Assembly (NCBI RefSeq): GCF_947387555.1
Contig: NZ_CANDNZ010000008.1
Coordinates: 1-64,000 of the forward strand
Reading direction: 5' to 3'
DNA from: Thalassomonas sp. RHCl1
GTDB taxonomy: Bacteria; Pseudomonadota; Gammaproteobacteria; Enterobacterales; Alteromonadaceae
Length of the DNA stretch: 64,000 nt
Numbering within the stretch: position 1 is the stretch's first letter; the number at the start of each line of letters is the position of its first letter. The position numbers and the translations under genes were made by a program. Shown one piece after another: positions 1-14,920 of this stretch. Below the pieces are notes generated by a model that searched no databases, was not told the origin of the DNA, and worked only from the letters and a program-made list of their open reading frames with translations.

Positions 1-121
1 GTCAGATGTTTTTGTAAGGACTCTAACTCAATATTTTTCATAGTGTTGAACTCTGTGTACAGCAATCCATACAGTATATATAAGTAAGACCAACACTAAA
101 TGCAAACACAGCCTGATTTTT

Positions 122-161
122 ACAGTACTTTGTACTATGACTAATAGGTGAATCATTCACC
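122..161. promoter_or_regulatory. Two small dyads upstream of the first small gene
   Basis: Two inverted repeats lie about 110-140 bp upstream of the first small gene. One has 5-bp arms around TTT (124-136). The other has GGTGAA and TTCACC arms around TCA (147-161). Their size would suit a regulator half-site pair or a small hairpin. No regulator is recognisable, so this is only a description of symmetry. Confidence 0.25.
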
Positions 162-266
162 AACGGAGGGCTTAACAAAGAGAAACAGCAGATAAACCAA
201 GCGCTCCCCCTAAGTGCTATAACACTCAGAGGAAGCTAACCACAACAGATATAGAAGGTATCCATC

Positions 267-431
267 ATGGCTAACTCTAATGATATGCCAGAGTTTCACT
301 CGGTTAAAGTTTCTTTAACAGAAAATATACCTGACCTTATGCCTAACCCCGGGCACCTGTCCATAACCTGTAGCAAGCTTGCCCATCACTGTGTACTACC
401 AAGTATCATAGGAGGGCAGTATCATGTCTGA
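267..431 (+). CDS. Tiny hypothetical protein (54 aa)
   Basis: I do not recognise this protein. It is an ATG-started frame of 54 codons preceded by a weak AAGG-like ribosome site (AGAAGGTA) about 10 bases upstream. Its stop codon lies inside the first codons of the next gene (ATGTCTGA arrangement, 8-base overlap), which suggests translational coupling. The protein has one Pro/Asn/Gly-rich stretch, two cysteines and no membrane segment. The overlap with a better-supported gene is the main argument that it is real. It could also be a leader frame or a chance ORF. Confidence 0.4.
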   Translation: MANSNDMPEFHSVKVSLTENIPDLMPNPGHLSITCSKLAHHCVLPSIIGGQYHV

Positions 432-711
432 ATCAACTAGCCCAAATGCTGACTATGAAACTAAACGAAAGCAGCTATCGAGTGAATGCCTTGATCTTTG
501 TGACGACTTTAGCAAGTTTAGCGATGAATGCTCCTTTCTCTGTGATGCCTTCGCCGCGGTTGCCCGCGAACCCGAATGCATCACCCCAGAAACGAGTGAA
601 GGTATCTGGTATGTAAGCTATCGCTTAAAAATTCAGATAAGAGGCTACCGGGATAAAATGGATAAGATCCTCCAGGGATTACGCGATCTTAAGCCTGAAC
701 AACCAGTTTAA
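424..711 (+). CDS. Small hypothetical helical protein (95 aa)
   Basis: No family is firmly recognised. The ATG is preceded by a good ribosome site (AGGAGGG, 409-416). The product is acidic, soluble and probably all-helical. A central Cys-containing region (LCDDFSKFSDECSFLCDAF) is followed by a second helix rich in Tyr, Lys and Arg ending near residue 88. The layout, an N-terminal variable part then two helices, loosely recalls small DUF3077-type proteins of pseudomonads, but I cannot show homology. It overlaps the 54-aa gene by 8 bases, so the two probably form one transcript. A hairpin with GGGTGAGC/GCTCACCC arms lies 31 bases after the stop. Confidence 0.6.
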   Translation: MSESTSPNADYETKRKQLSSECLDLCDDFSKFSDECSFLCDAFAAVAREPECITPETSEGIWYVSYRLKIQIRGYRDKMDKILQGLRDLKPEQPV

Positions 712-1092
712 CTAATCGACTTAACTAACAGGAAAATGCTTGGGTGAGCTAACACTGGCAACCTGGTATCTTGCAGGCTCACCCGGCTTAAAATTCTGCC
801 CTATTCTCTACCTGACATAAGCTACTAACACCGTATTTAATAAACGCGCCCTTACATTCGTATTTTCCAGGCCAAAATTTCTCTTCATCCATAAAGCCAC
901 TCAATACCAACCCCCATATATAAAAAAACCTTATCGTCAAAGGCAATAAGGTTTAAAAACTACAGAGTGTAATGATACTTACCACTAAGGTATCTATCGT
1001 TAGTTTTGGAAAATTGCTTCAATCGACAGATTTTGCTGGCTTAATACTAAGGCTTGGGTGTCCGTGCTTGTTCTTGTTTATCTCTGTCAGGG
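712..1092. other. Intergenic region between convergent genes
   Basis: About 380 bp separate the 95-aa gene from the convergent DAC-like gene. The stretch contains an 8-bp inverted repeat (742-749 with 777-784, loop 27, no T-run) and a terminator for the minus-strand gene (listed separately). I see no further gene. A short plus-strand frame starting at 972 runs into the DAC-like coding region and is treated as a shadow. Confidence 0.5.
921..954 (-). terminator. Intrinsic terminator of the DAC-like gene
   Basis: Arms AAACCTTAT (926-934) and ATAAGGTTT (946-954) are perfect complements. Read on the minus strand the hairpin is followed by a run of seven T, about 140 bp after the stop of the DAC-like gene. 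Confidence 0.6.
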
Positions 1093-2283
1093 CTATAAAA
1101 AGCTTAATTTGCCACCCCCTCGCTCAAACCTCAGAGAAATATCACCGTCAGAGCTAACCTTAAAAGGCCGCCCACCATAAAGAAATGCAGATTCAAATGC
1201 TGTAGTTCTTGCACCAGCATGGCTTCCTGCGGAAGGATGAGTTTCAACCATGGCCCCGAATGATAGAATATTTCTATCATCAAAAATCACAGCTCCATCC
1301 ATGCTTGCAAGTTCAAGCATAATCCGTTTTTTGCGAGCAGACATTGTTTGAATGCCCATGCCAATGCCAACTACAGATGGAGCAAGCATTGTCCTTGCAG
1401 AATCCATATTTTGATTATCTAGTAACAATGACTCCCTATTTACAATATGATCGATTACATCATGACCGGGATCATAAATTAACAATGCCCCGTGCCGTTT
1501 ATAAGAAAGGTCTAGTAACACTTCAAATATATTACATCCAATTCGGTAATCACCTGATATATCACCAATACTATTCTTAAGTGTTTGAACATCGTAAACG
1601 TGCCACCGACCTTTTCGACAAGACGCAAGCAGACCAAGCGAATTCATGATAAGGATGTCACCCTTGATAGTCACATGAAAAGAGAATTGGCCTTGTTCTA
1701 GTGCGCAAGCAAATGGCTGTAAAAATTCAGGGTTGAATTTATAGTCACTAGTATCATTAATTTGTGACCAGTCAATTTGCTCATAAGCAACCAAATTAGC
1801 TTCAGAATCAACCTTTAAATATGTTTGCATGCTCGTAGAAAGCGGATCTAGCAGCTTCTGTATAGATGAATTCGTTATGTCACTGTTCCCATTATCACCT
1901 GGAGATATCATTAAATTGGTACTTACGGGTATATTTTCATATGTTCTAAACAACATCTCTTCAGCATAAGCAATAAACTTATACCAATTTGTGGTCGAGC
2001 TATGCCTGCTTAGCCAAAACAGTGATATTTCTTGAGTAATATTTTTTCTTGCAGAACTAGAAAGTATTGGTGGTAAATTTTCTAACCAAAGCTGTGATTT
2101 CTCCTGGCAGAATTCATGCAACTCAGAGAGCAAAGGAGTCAATCCTCTGTGTGAATTAATATACCAAGTTAAATCACCAATAGTAAGACTTCTCCGAGAT
2201 GTACTTTCATCGGATTCAAACCATTGAGGAACAGAATCTATTACAGATTCAAATATAAACCTTTCTCTCAAACCAATCTCCAT
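1093..2283 (-). CDS. DisA_N/DAC-like (diadenylate cyclase fold) protein
   Basis: This 396-aa soluble protein has an unrecognised N-terminal region of about 250 residues and a C-terminal domain resembling the diadenylate cyclase (DAC, DisA_N) fold that makes c-di-AMP. Visible motifs are the first strand HGALLIYD (from residue 264), the DGA motif at 329-331 in DGAVIFDD, a GARTT stretch at 357-361 where active enzymes have G(A/T)RHR, and VSSDGDISL from 376 where enzymes have VSEE. DGA and the following Gly-Ala-Arg are kept, but the His-Arg of RHR and the Glu of the last motif are not, so cyclase activity is uncertain. It may be a sensor or a diverged nucleotidyl transferase of the kind seen in predicted defence and signalling proteins. 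No effector gene is adjacent. Start is the first ATG with a weak AGGG upstream. Confidence 0.7.
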   Translation of the reverse strand: MEIGLRERFIFESVIDSVPQWFESDESTSRRSLTIGDLTWYINSHRGLTPLLSELHEFCQEKSQLWLENLPPILSSSARKNITQEISLFWLSRHSSTTNWYKFIAYAEEMLFRTYENIPVSTNLMISPGDNGNSDITNSSIQKLLDPLSTSMQTYLKVDSEANLVAYEQIDWSQINDTSDYKFNPEFLQPFACALEQGQFSFHVTIKGDILIMNSLGLLASCRKGRWHVYDVQTLKNSIGDISGDYRIGCNIFEVLLDLSYKRHGALLIYDPGHDVIDHIVNRESLLLDNQNMDSARTMLAPSVVGIGMGIQTMSARKKRIMLELASMDGAVIFDDRNILSFGAMVETHPSAGSHAGARTTAFESAFLYGGRPFKVSSDGDISLRFERGGGKLSFL

Positions 2284-2720
2284 TAATTATTCTACACCCT
2301 AATACTTAAGGATTTCTCTCTTATCGAAGCATGAGATACGAATGCTTCGGTGTTGAGCTAAATTGCTCAATTAGCCCGAAAAAACAATAAGGGAACCCAC
2401 AAATTGATGTTTCTATATTTCAATATGGGGTTATAAATAAGCTTTTAAATTCATTAGAAAATATATGATTAAGTTTCTTATACTTAATGCCAGTAAATCG
2501 TACTTTAGAGCGCTTAATGGATTTACGTCGTAGGTTAATAACAAAAGCTGAAACACCCTGCGGGAAAGTGTTTCATAAAGTGTGGGTCTTTTAATGGTTT
2601 TGTCGCCACTGTTGTAATATCACCGGACAGAAGCTTGAGTTTATCAGTCGTAGGTAAACATTTTCAGACAAAAAAATACCAGTCAAATGACTGGTATTTT
2701 GTCGGGTTAAGCTGCCGTAA
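2284..2720. other. Intergenic region between the DAC-like gene and gltD
   Basis: About 440 AT-rich bases hold the promoter side of the DAC-like gene and the downstream side of gltD. Apart from the gltD terminator at 2671-2700 I see no gene, RNA or repeat. Confidence 0.5.
2671..2700 (-). terminator. Intrinsic terminator of gltBD
   Basis: A 13-bp perfect stem (2673-2685 with 2688-2700) with a 2-base loop. On the minus strand it ends in seven T, 20 bases after the gltD stop. Confidence 0.9.
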
Positions 2721-8641
<5,921 letters not shown>

Positions 8642-9213
8642 TTTCTTCTTCTCCTAATAAAAAAGCGTTTGAGCATAGGAAGATTAAAAAAGAATATTTT
8701 TATGCTTTAATTGCATAAATATCCTGTTTTAGCCCAAAAGGAACATTTTACACTAAACACTTATTGAGCAAAGGTCAACAAAAATAGAGCTTTTGCTCGT
8801 AGTTTATTTTCACTAAATAGGGTAATTTAATTACTCTATTTTCACTATAAACAGCAATTATTATATTTTTAAAGGGCTTGTGATGAGTGTCGAGTTTCCG
8901 AAAGCTTTCAAAAAGCCCATCAAAATGTAATAAAATTACAAAATTGGCAATGTGAATGTATATTCAGAAATTATTCATTTATTCGGCAAGCAGTATAGAC
9001 AAGTTTGCTTATTGCTTGATTCATCAGGGATTATGAAATAAACAGGTTGCATGAATATGACGCACTACTATAACGCACCAATATCAGTGCCGTGTTTTAT
9101 TGTTGGTTGTGTGATCAGCCAGGCAGGAGCCGGTGGAGTTATAAAAAGGGGGAAGCGGGGTGATGGCAACACAGATACTTTCAGGAAAATATCTGTGTTG
9201 GATACTTTTAAAC
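8642..9213. other. Promoter region of gltBD; no gene seen
   Basis: About 570 AT-rich bases between gltB (reading away to the left) and the 3' end of folE2. It must hold the gltB promoter. I cannot assign -35/-10 boxes or a regulator site with confidence and see no ORF with a credible start. Confidence 0.5.
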
Positions 9214-10140
9214 TTAAGGCTGGTAGCCGCCGGCTATGCCTTTGGTGACGACACTGACCGCGTCATGGGCATGCAGGGATTCCAGGTGATTTATTTTCAG
9301 CCAGAAATCATCATAGCCAGCTTCCAGGTTCATGGCATGTTGCAAGCGGCGGGCGGCATCTTCACAGAACATCAGGTTCTGGCCGTTTAAACGGGCAAAT
9401 TCTTGCTCGTCTTCCCGTTTTACCGCAGCCTGTACCGGGGTTTGCAAGGCGCCTTCTATGGTGTCCACCAGGTCGGTGATGGGGAAATCATTTACCTTTT
9501 GGTTAAGCTTAACCTTAATTTCTGCAACCGAGCGCTGGCTATGAGGAGTGGCCACTATGCCTTCTGTGGTGCCCAGCCATTCATGGATATCCGCCAGGTT
9601 GGCTTCACCGTTATCGGAGAACTTATCGACAAACGCTTTTTGGATCAGCTGGCGTGCCAGTGCGGCGGAGCACGGACAGGTGGAAGAGTATCTGACATCT
9701 ATGGCCAGCTCAATATCCAGGGCGCCCTGGTTCAAGCGGCCGGTTATTACCACGGGATAGGCTTTCCAGCCTGATTTACCGCTGATCAGTGATTTTCTGC
9801 GCAGGTGATAATCAAAACGGAACTGCACTTTGGCGTTGTCGCTTAAATCCTGGTGACTGCTGATAAAGCCGTCGAGTAAAGTCACCAGGTTCTGGTGATT
9901 CAACACCTGGTTACTGGATAACTCATCAAGCAGCAAGTAAAGGCGCGACATATGAATGCCTTTTGCCTTTGGCTCTTTGAGGTTAACAAAGGCGTCAACA
10001 TGAGCTGAAACCATACGCTCGGCTTCATCTTTTGAGGCAACCATCACTGGCATCTCAATATTACCCATACCTACCCAATCCAAGGTGCCCTCGGTTTGTG
10101 CTGTGGTGTGGTTGGCAATATCAGGCATTGATGTCGGCAT
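9214..10140 (-). CDS. folE2: GTP cyclohydrolase FolE2
   Basis: FolE2 (type IB GTP cyclohydrolase) turns GTP into 7,8-dihydroneopterin triphosphate, the first step of folate synthesis, as an alternative to zinc-dependent FolE. The 308-aa product begins [10 protein letters not shown], the usual MPDIA-like start. The ATG at 10140 is preceded by GCGGAG and preferred over an upstream start that would add nine residues. Family signatures seen are the tunnel-fold T-fold segments, the metal-ligand Cys in [15 protein letters not shown], and [15 protein letters not shown]. FolE2 is often induced by zinc starvation in other bacteria, but I see no clear Zur box upstream here. Confidence 0.95.
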   Translation of the reverse strand: MPTSMPDIANHTTAQTEGTLDWVGMGNIEMPVMVASKDEAERMVSAHVDAFVNLKEPKAKGIHMSRLYLLLDELSSNQVLNHQNLVTLLDGFISSHQDLSDNAKVQFRFDYHLRRKSLISGKSGWKAYPVVITGRLNQGALDIELAIDVRYSSTCPCSAALARQLIQKAFVDKFSDNGEANLADIHEWLGTTEGIVATPHSQRSVAEIKVKLNQKVNDFPITDLVDTIEGALQTPVQAAVKREDEQEFARLNGQNLMFCEDAARRLQHAMNLEAGYDDFWLKINHLESLHAHDAVSVVTKGIAGGYQP

Positions 10141-10517
10141 TACTACTCCGCTTGGTAAAAACAGCAAAACAAGGGGTTTTGCTGGTAAAATTAATTTAAG
10201 GGCGCATATTCTATCTCAATTCCTGCACAGATCATTACTATTATTTCGCTTAAATAGGTCTAAATTTTATATTATTTGCTTATAGCCCATGTAAAAGCGG
10301 TTATTTTTTGAAAAAATCCCGTTCAAACCGTCGCCAATGTTAGCTATTTATTGCTTATTTCTATTAGCGGGCCAGATATCAGCGGCTAAGCATTTGCTGC
10401 CTATTGCTTGTACTAAAGTGTTACCTTTTATTACTTTCACCGGATCCTGTGATGCCCTTGGGGAATTTTATTGTTATGCTAGGGCAATAATTGTCGTATT
10501 AATTACAGGGAATTGCG
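10141..10517. other. Intergenic region between divergent folE2 and HPt gene
   Basis: About 380 bp carry the promoters of folE2 (leftward) and the HPt gene (rightward). No gene or RNA is recognisable. The leftward half is AT-rich, and I could not assign a convincing regulator site. Confidence 0.45.
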
Positions 10518-10865
10518 GTGTTAGATGTTAAGCAACTAGACGAAGAGTTATTAAATGGTTATTTAGAGCAGCTGGACAAAAGCATTATCGCAAAAATGCT
10601 TGATTTGTATCTGCAGCAATCCCGGCTTTACCTGGAGGAAATTTCTGCTGCCGTGGAAGCTGACTCGCAGGAACAATGGCAGGATCGTTGCCACAAAATG
10701 AAAGGCGCTGCCGGCAGCATAGGGTTAAAGCAATTGCATGCCAAGCTGGTGATGGCAGAGAAGTTTAGTGAAGCGCAAAGCCAGAAACGCCAGTTGCTGG
10801 CGGAAATTCTGGAGTTAAACGATACCGCGATTGCGGCTTTTAAAGGCTGGTTAGAGCAGCTTTAA
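10518..10865 (+). CDS. hptA: Stand-alone histidine phosphotransfer (HPt) protein, HptA-like
   Basis: A 115-aa HPt protein, essentially only the HPt domain of ArcB. The motif CHKMKGAAGSIGL around His59 matches the ArcB HPt motif (HKIKGAAGSVGL in E. coli). Such a separate HPt protein relays phosphate to ArcA in the atypical Arc system of Shewanella, where ArcB is split into a kinase and HptA. Here the gene is convergent with arcA, 19 bases apart, which supports that role. The start codon is GTG with ACAGGGA upstream. The partner kinase is not certain. The CHASE8 kinase two genes away has no receiver domain, so a separate ArcS-like hybrid kinase elsewhere is more likely. Confidence 0.85.
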   Translation: MLDVKQLDEELLNGYLEQLDKSIIAKMLDLYLQQSRLYLEEISAAVEADSQEQWQDRCHKMKGAAGSIGLKQLHAKLVMAEKFSEAQSQKRQLLAEILELNDTAIAAFKGWLEQL

Positions 10866-10884
10866 AAGCCGTAATGGTTTTTGA

Positions 10885-11586
10885 TTATTCTACGGTACCT
10901 ACAAAGCGGTAACCTTCACCATGTATGGTGTTGATCAGCTCTTGCGGGTTTTCGACAGATTCAAAATGTTTACGTAGGCGTCTGATGGTGACGTCTACGG
11001 TTCTGTCATTGGAACGTAGATCCCGGCCGGTCATTTCTTTGATCAGCTGCTGACGGGTGACAATTTGCCCGGAATTTTCGATCAGTAATCTTAAAGCGCG
11101 ATATTCGCCACGTGGGATAGAAAAAACATCTCCCTGTGGTGACGTCATTTTTCTCGAGTTACCGTCCAGGGTCCACTGATTAAATTTAATCACGGCATTT
11201 TCGGTTTCATTCCGGTTATGCCCTATCCGGCTTAAGATGTTGCGCGCCCGGATAGTTAATTCCCTGGGGTTAAAAGGTTTGGTGAGGTAATCATCCGCAC
11301 CTATCTCCAACCCGAGTATCTTGTCGATATCACTGTCCCGACCGGTTAAAAAGATCAGGCCTAAATCCGGTTGGTTGGACAATTCTCTTGCCAGCAGCAG
11401 GCCATTTTTGCCGGGCAAATTAATGTCCATAATGATCAAATTGATGGCATTTTGCTGTAATTTACTGTCCATGCTGTCGCCATCTATGGCCTCGGACACG
11501 AGATATCCTTCTGCTTCGAATAAGTTTCGAAGGTTAAAGCGAGTAACATCTTCATCTTCTACGATAAGAATATGAGGTTTTTGCAT
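10885..11586 (-). CDS. arcA: Aerobic/anaerobic response regulator ArcA
   Basis: An OmpR-family response regulator of 233 aa that controls respiratory genes in response to redox state. The receiver domain starts [16 protein letters not shown], with the phospho-acceptor Asp54 in [12 protein letters not shown] and the Lys in [10 protein letters not shown]. The C-terminal winged helix ends [17 protein letters not shown] and IHGEGYRF. Identity along the whole length to ArcA as I know it is high, so the name is well supported. It is convergent with the HPt gene and 175 bp downstream of a sensor kinase gene on the same strand. That gap and the lack of a hybrid receiver in the kinase make a simple ArcA partnership with that kinase unproven. 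Confidence 0.95.
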   Translation of the reverse strand: MQKPHILIVEDEDVTRFNLRNLFEAEGYLVSEAIDGDSMDSKLQQNAINLIIMDINLPGKNGLLLARELSNQPDLGLIFLTGRDSDIDKILGLEIGADDYLTKPFNPRELTIRARNILSRIGHNRNETENAVIKFNQWTLDGNSRKMTSPQGDVFSIPRGEYRALRLLIENSGQIVTRQQLIKEMTGRDLRSNDRTVDVTIRRLRKHFESVENPQELINTIHGEGYRFVGTVE

Positions 11587-11761
11587 GTGATATCTTCCAC
11601 TAACAATGTCAAATTAGCATACGTAGTTGCTATTGGTTGGGGTTTTGTTAACAAAACAACCCGGTATCTTATATAACCTGATTATAAATAACAATAACCT
11701 TTGTCTTTCCCTGAGCCAATAGTTATTACATATATATATTAAAAAAAATCTGTTTTATCTA

Positions 11762-13384
11762 TTAACTTGCAGATTTTACAACTGGAAAGTGAATATCAAA
11801 GCTGACGCCCTTGTTGATTTCACTTTCAAATTGAATGCTGCCGCCAAGTGCCTGTGTTACTAAATTGTAGACCAAATGTAAGCCTAAGCCACTACCACCG
11901 GCCCCTCTTTTTGTGGTAATAAAGGGATCAAATATTTTGCCCTTGATAGACTGGCTGACACCTGTGCCGTTATCCCGGTAATTGATGTGCAGCTGGCCGC
12001 TTAAATTCATCACGGTAATGCTGATCACGCCGTCGTCTTTACCCTCAAAGCCATGGAGGATAGAGTTGACGATCAGGTTGATCAATATCTGGTTGATGGG
12101 CCCGGGTTTACTGATCACCACCAGATCGCCCGGGCAATTGAGCTCGAGCTCAAAAGGTTTTTGTTTGATTTGCGGCGCCAGGGTCAGGAAGACCTCGTTA
12201 ATCAATTCTTTGACATTAAAGGTGCGGTCCTGTTCACTGGACTGGTCTACCGCCACCCGTTTAAAGCTGGAAATTAAATCGGCGGCGCGGTTGAGATTAC
12301 GGTAAACAATGGCGACGTTTTCCTGGCCTTCATTAAGGAATTTTTTCAGCTGGCTTGATTTTAAGGTTTTGTTTTCAAAGGCATCTTTAATGGCATTAAG
12401 ACGATCTGACAATAAGGTTGATGCCGTAACCCCCAGGCCAATCGGGGTATTAACTTCATGGGCAACCCCCGCCACCATGTCCCCGAGGGAAGCCATTTTT
12501 TCACTTTCCACCAGTTGTCCCTGGAACTGGTGCAGTTTTTCCAGCGTCGACAACAGTTCCTGATTTGATTCTTTCAGCGCCTCGGTTCGCTGGCTGACCT
12601 TGTCTTCTAGTTCGTGGTTCAGCTTTAATATCTGCTGTTCGGCATTATCCTGCTTGGTAATATGTTTACTGGTCCTTGAGAGCATAATATTGAGGTTGCG
12701 GGATAGAATATCCAGCTCCTGATACGGCATGTCCTGGCATCTTAAGGTGTAGTTTTTATGCTGGGAAATATCCTGTACCGTGCCGATCAGGCTTTTTATC
12801 GGCACAGTGATCATCCGGTGTACCCTGATGATGATCAACAGGGTAAAGCACAGGGAAACCGTGAAAACGACAGCGGCAATAATAATGGTTTTCTGGATGA
12901 TCTCTTTAACTTGCTCTGTGCTCGACTGGATATAAAGATAGCCGTATATCTTTTGCTTCTTGATGGGGATGATCAGCTCAAGAAAGTTCTCGGTATAATT
13001 GGTGGTTGTTAACTTGTCTATTTCGCCTATTTTGTCCGGAATTGCCGGAAAATTTTCATCCCGGTTATAACTGGTAAAAAATTCAATCTCTTCGCTGTCA
13101 TCCTGTAGTCGGTAGATATGTACGTAATTGATGTATGGGATGTTTTTTATATCCAACAACAGGTCATGCAGACCATCATGGTCATTGGCTTCGAGGTAGC
13201 TGATACTGCGACTGGCGATGGTTTCGGCGCTGTACTGGCTTTCAAGTTCGATATTTTGCTGGGCATTGTCAACGAAAGTCATGGCAATAAATGAAATGCC
13301 GATAATCTGGATCAGGCATACTCCACCGGTAATTAAAAACAACAGGTGACGCTGGATAGACTTGATTTTTGCGGATGATGTCAT
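11762..13384 (-). CDS. Sensor histidine kinase with CHASE8-like periplasmic domain
   Basis: A 540-aa membrane-bound kinase. Transmembrane helices lie near residues 13-38 and 163-188, enclosing a periplasmic sensor of about 125 residues whose start (SAETIASRSISYLEANDHDG) resembles CHASE8. A HAMP segment and a coiled coil follow (residues about 190-295). The dimerisation helix has GDMVAGVAHEVNTPIG with the phospho-accepting His309. The ATPase domain shows the N box NLIVNSILHG, G1 YRDNGTGVS and G2 GGSGLGLHLVYNL. The HEVNTP type of H box occurs in many orphan kinases. No cognate regulator is adjacent except arcA, which is 175 bp downstream in the same direction. The ligand is unknown. Confidence 0.9.
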   Translation of the reverse strand: MTSSAKIKSIQRHLLFLITGGVCLIQIIGISFIAMTFVDNAQQNIELESQYSAETIASRSISYLEANDHDGLHDLLLDIKNIPYINYVHIYRLQDDSEEIEFFTSYNRDENFPAIPDKIGEIDKLTTTNYTENFLELIIPIKKQKIYGYLYIQSSTEQVKEIIQKTIIIAAVVFTVSLCFTLLIIIRVHRMITVPIKSLIGTVQDISQHKNYTLRCQDMPYQELDILSRNLNIMLSRTSKHITKQDNAEQQILKLNHELEDKVSQRTEALKESNQELLSTLEKLHQFQGQLVESEKMASLGDMVAGVAHEVNTPIGLGVTASTLLSDRLNAIKDAFENKTLKSSQLKKFLNEGQENVAIVYRNLNRAADLISSFKRVAVDQSSEQDRTFNVKELINEVFLTLAPQIKQKPFELELNCPGDLVVISKPGPINQILINLIVNSILHGFEGKDDGVISITVMNLSGQLHINYRDNGTGVSQSIKGKIFDPFITTKRGAGGSGLGLHLVYNLVTQALGGSIQFESEINKGVSFDIHFPVVKSAS

Positions 13385-13517
13385 AAGCCAGGGATCAAAT
13401 TAATTCTTCATTGTTACAGGCGACTACTTGGATGATTGTAGAAAAGTGGAGATAGATCAACCATATTTTAACAAATACATCAGATAAAACATACATCAGG
13501 TTATTATGTCTGCCGCC

Positions 13518-14558
13518 CTATCTTATCTGAGAATGATAAATAGCAAAGCCTTTTTCATTGATCAGCGTCGTGGTCGTACCAATAGCGCTCTCCATAATGG
13601 GTTTATAGCTTAAAAAGTTGTTGGCCACTATGGTGACGTTGCCCTTAGGTTTAAGGTGTCCCTTAATTTGTTTGAGAAAACTCTCCGTCGCCCCGTAGTG
13701 GGTTTTCACCCCCTGGTGAAACGGTGGGTTGGAGACGATATGCTGGTATTTTCCCCTGACCTCAGACAAGCTGTTAGAAGGAAATACTGTGCCGTTTAAA
13801 CCGTTTATTGCCAAGGTTTTTTCTGCCGAAGCCAGGGCCAGGGCGCTGACATCCAATAATGCCAGTTGTGCCTGTGGATATTTTTTACCGATAAAGCAAC
13901 TGATCACCCCGGCGCCGCAGCCAAAATCCAGCAGTTCGCCTTCAAGCTTGGCGGGCAGGTTATTGAGCAAGAGTTCGGTGCCTTTATCCAGGGCGTTTTG
14001 GCTGAAAACACCGGGCAGGGAAGCGATTTCCAGTTTGATATCACCCAGGATAAAGTGATAGTGCTTAAACCAGGCATTGATATCAAAGGCCGGTTGCTTT
14101 GTGTTGGCCAGGCCGCTGAACAGGGTGCAGTGGCGGGCGGAATCTACCTTGCCGATATGGTGAATATAATCTGCGGCTAATTTGCCAGTGGATTTTACTC
14201 CGCCCTTATTTTCTCCGACGATCAATATCGGCGTGTTTTCAGCCAGCTGCGGATTGATCATTGCCAGGGTAAAAGCCAGTTCGGCTTTGCTTTTCGGAAA
14301 AGCAATCACCACCAGATCGTGTTTTTTACTGCTTTGATACTGGCTGTCAAAAACAAATTCGGCCTTACCCGGGTAACTTTGTTTTAATGCCAGGTGGTGC
14401 TCAAAGTTATTATTAAAGCAAGTGATCTTGCTGTTTGGGTATTGCTCAAGGTAGGCGGCAAGTAAACCGTCGGCGGGTAAATTTATCAATAACGGGCAAT
14501 CAGCCGCCAATAAATCACTGTTGCGCATAAGGAGTTGACTGGGATTGCTTAAAGACAT
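13518..14558 (-). CDS. rsmC: 16S rRNA (guanine-1207-N2) methyltransferase RsmC
   Basis: RsmC methylates G1207 of 16S rRNA in the 30S subunit using S-adenosylmethionine. The 346-aa protein has the family's duplicated layout: a degenerate N-terminal Rossmann domain (residues 1-170) and a catalytic C-terminal domain with the SAM loop LLDFGCGAGVISC near residue 208 and the catalytic NPPFHQGVKTHYG motif near residue 275. Length agrees with E. coli RsmC. It is a single gene with a 130-bp gap to the kinase gene downstream and a long leader region on its other side. Confidence 0.95.
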   Translation of the reverse strand: MSLSNPSQLLMRNSDLLAADCPLLINLPADGLLAAYLEQYPNSKITCFNNNFEHHLALKQSYPGKAEFVFDSQYQSSKKHDLVVIAFPKSKAELAFTLAMINPQLAENTPILIVGENKGGVKSTGKLAADYIHHIGKVDSARHCTLFSGLANTKQPAFDINAWFKHYHFILGDIKLEIASLPGVFSQNALDKGTELLLNNLPAKLEGELLDFGCGAGVISCFIGKKYPQAQLALLDVSALALASAEKTLAINGLNGTVFPSNSLSEVRGKYQHIVSNPPFHQGVKTHYGATESFLKQIKGHLKPKGNVTIVANNFLSYKPIMESAIGTTTTLINEKGFAIYHSQIR

Positions 14559-14920
14559 GTTATTTACCTGTTTACTGGACGGTGACAGGCACCTTGCCTG
14601 TGATGATATCGGCTGCTATGAAAGCCGGCGCTCGCTTGATTAATCGCGCTAGTTTACCGGAAGTAAATGTTATCTTCAGTAACTGAAAGGGATTTTTCGG
14701 TAAATTATTGCCTGGTAACTAAAGGCAGGCTAGGAAAAGTCGTCAGCTCCGCTGAAAAATAAACGTATAGACGTCTATTGACAGGGAGCAAGCAAAGGTG
14801 ATTAAATAGCCGCCGTCCCTTATTGAAGCCGATTGTTCAAGCCGTGATTTTCACTCGGGTTAAACCCCGACTCCCGGCGAACAGAAATCAGCGACCGCTA
14901 TGCCTTCAGGCGTGGCGGAA
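14559..14920. other. Long leader region upstream of the lysine riboswitch
   Basis: This stretch separates rsmC (leftward) from the riboswitch. It holds the rsmC promoter and the promoter/MetJ-like site at 14761-14807. The roughly 110 transcribed bases before the aptamer contain no credible ORF. They have some complementarity (GATTT/AAATC arms near 14843 and 14884), so an extra leader fold is possible. Confidence 0.45.
14761..14807 (+). promoter_or_regulatory. Promoter of the lysine operon with possible MetJ operator
   Basis: A perfect -35 hexamer TTGACA (14778-14783) is followed after 18 bp by TTAAAT (14802-14807) as the -10. Directly upstream and abutting the -35 are two adjacent 8-mers, AAACGTAT (14761-14768, 6/8) and AGACGTCT (14769-14776, 8/8), matching the MetJ consensus AGACGTCT. 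MetJ needs at least two tandem boxes. The central palindrome extends to ATAGACGTCTAT. Methionine and lysine share the aspartate pathway, so joint control would make sense. The MetJ part is inference. Confidence 0.5.

Noticed and set aside
972-1157. Plus-strand ORF of 61 codons
   Set aside because: It runs into the antisense of the DAC-like gene, has no ribosome site, and spans the region just after that gene's terminator.
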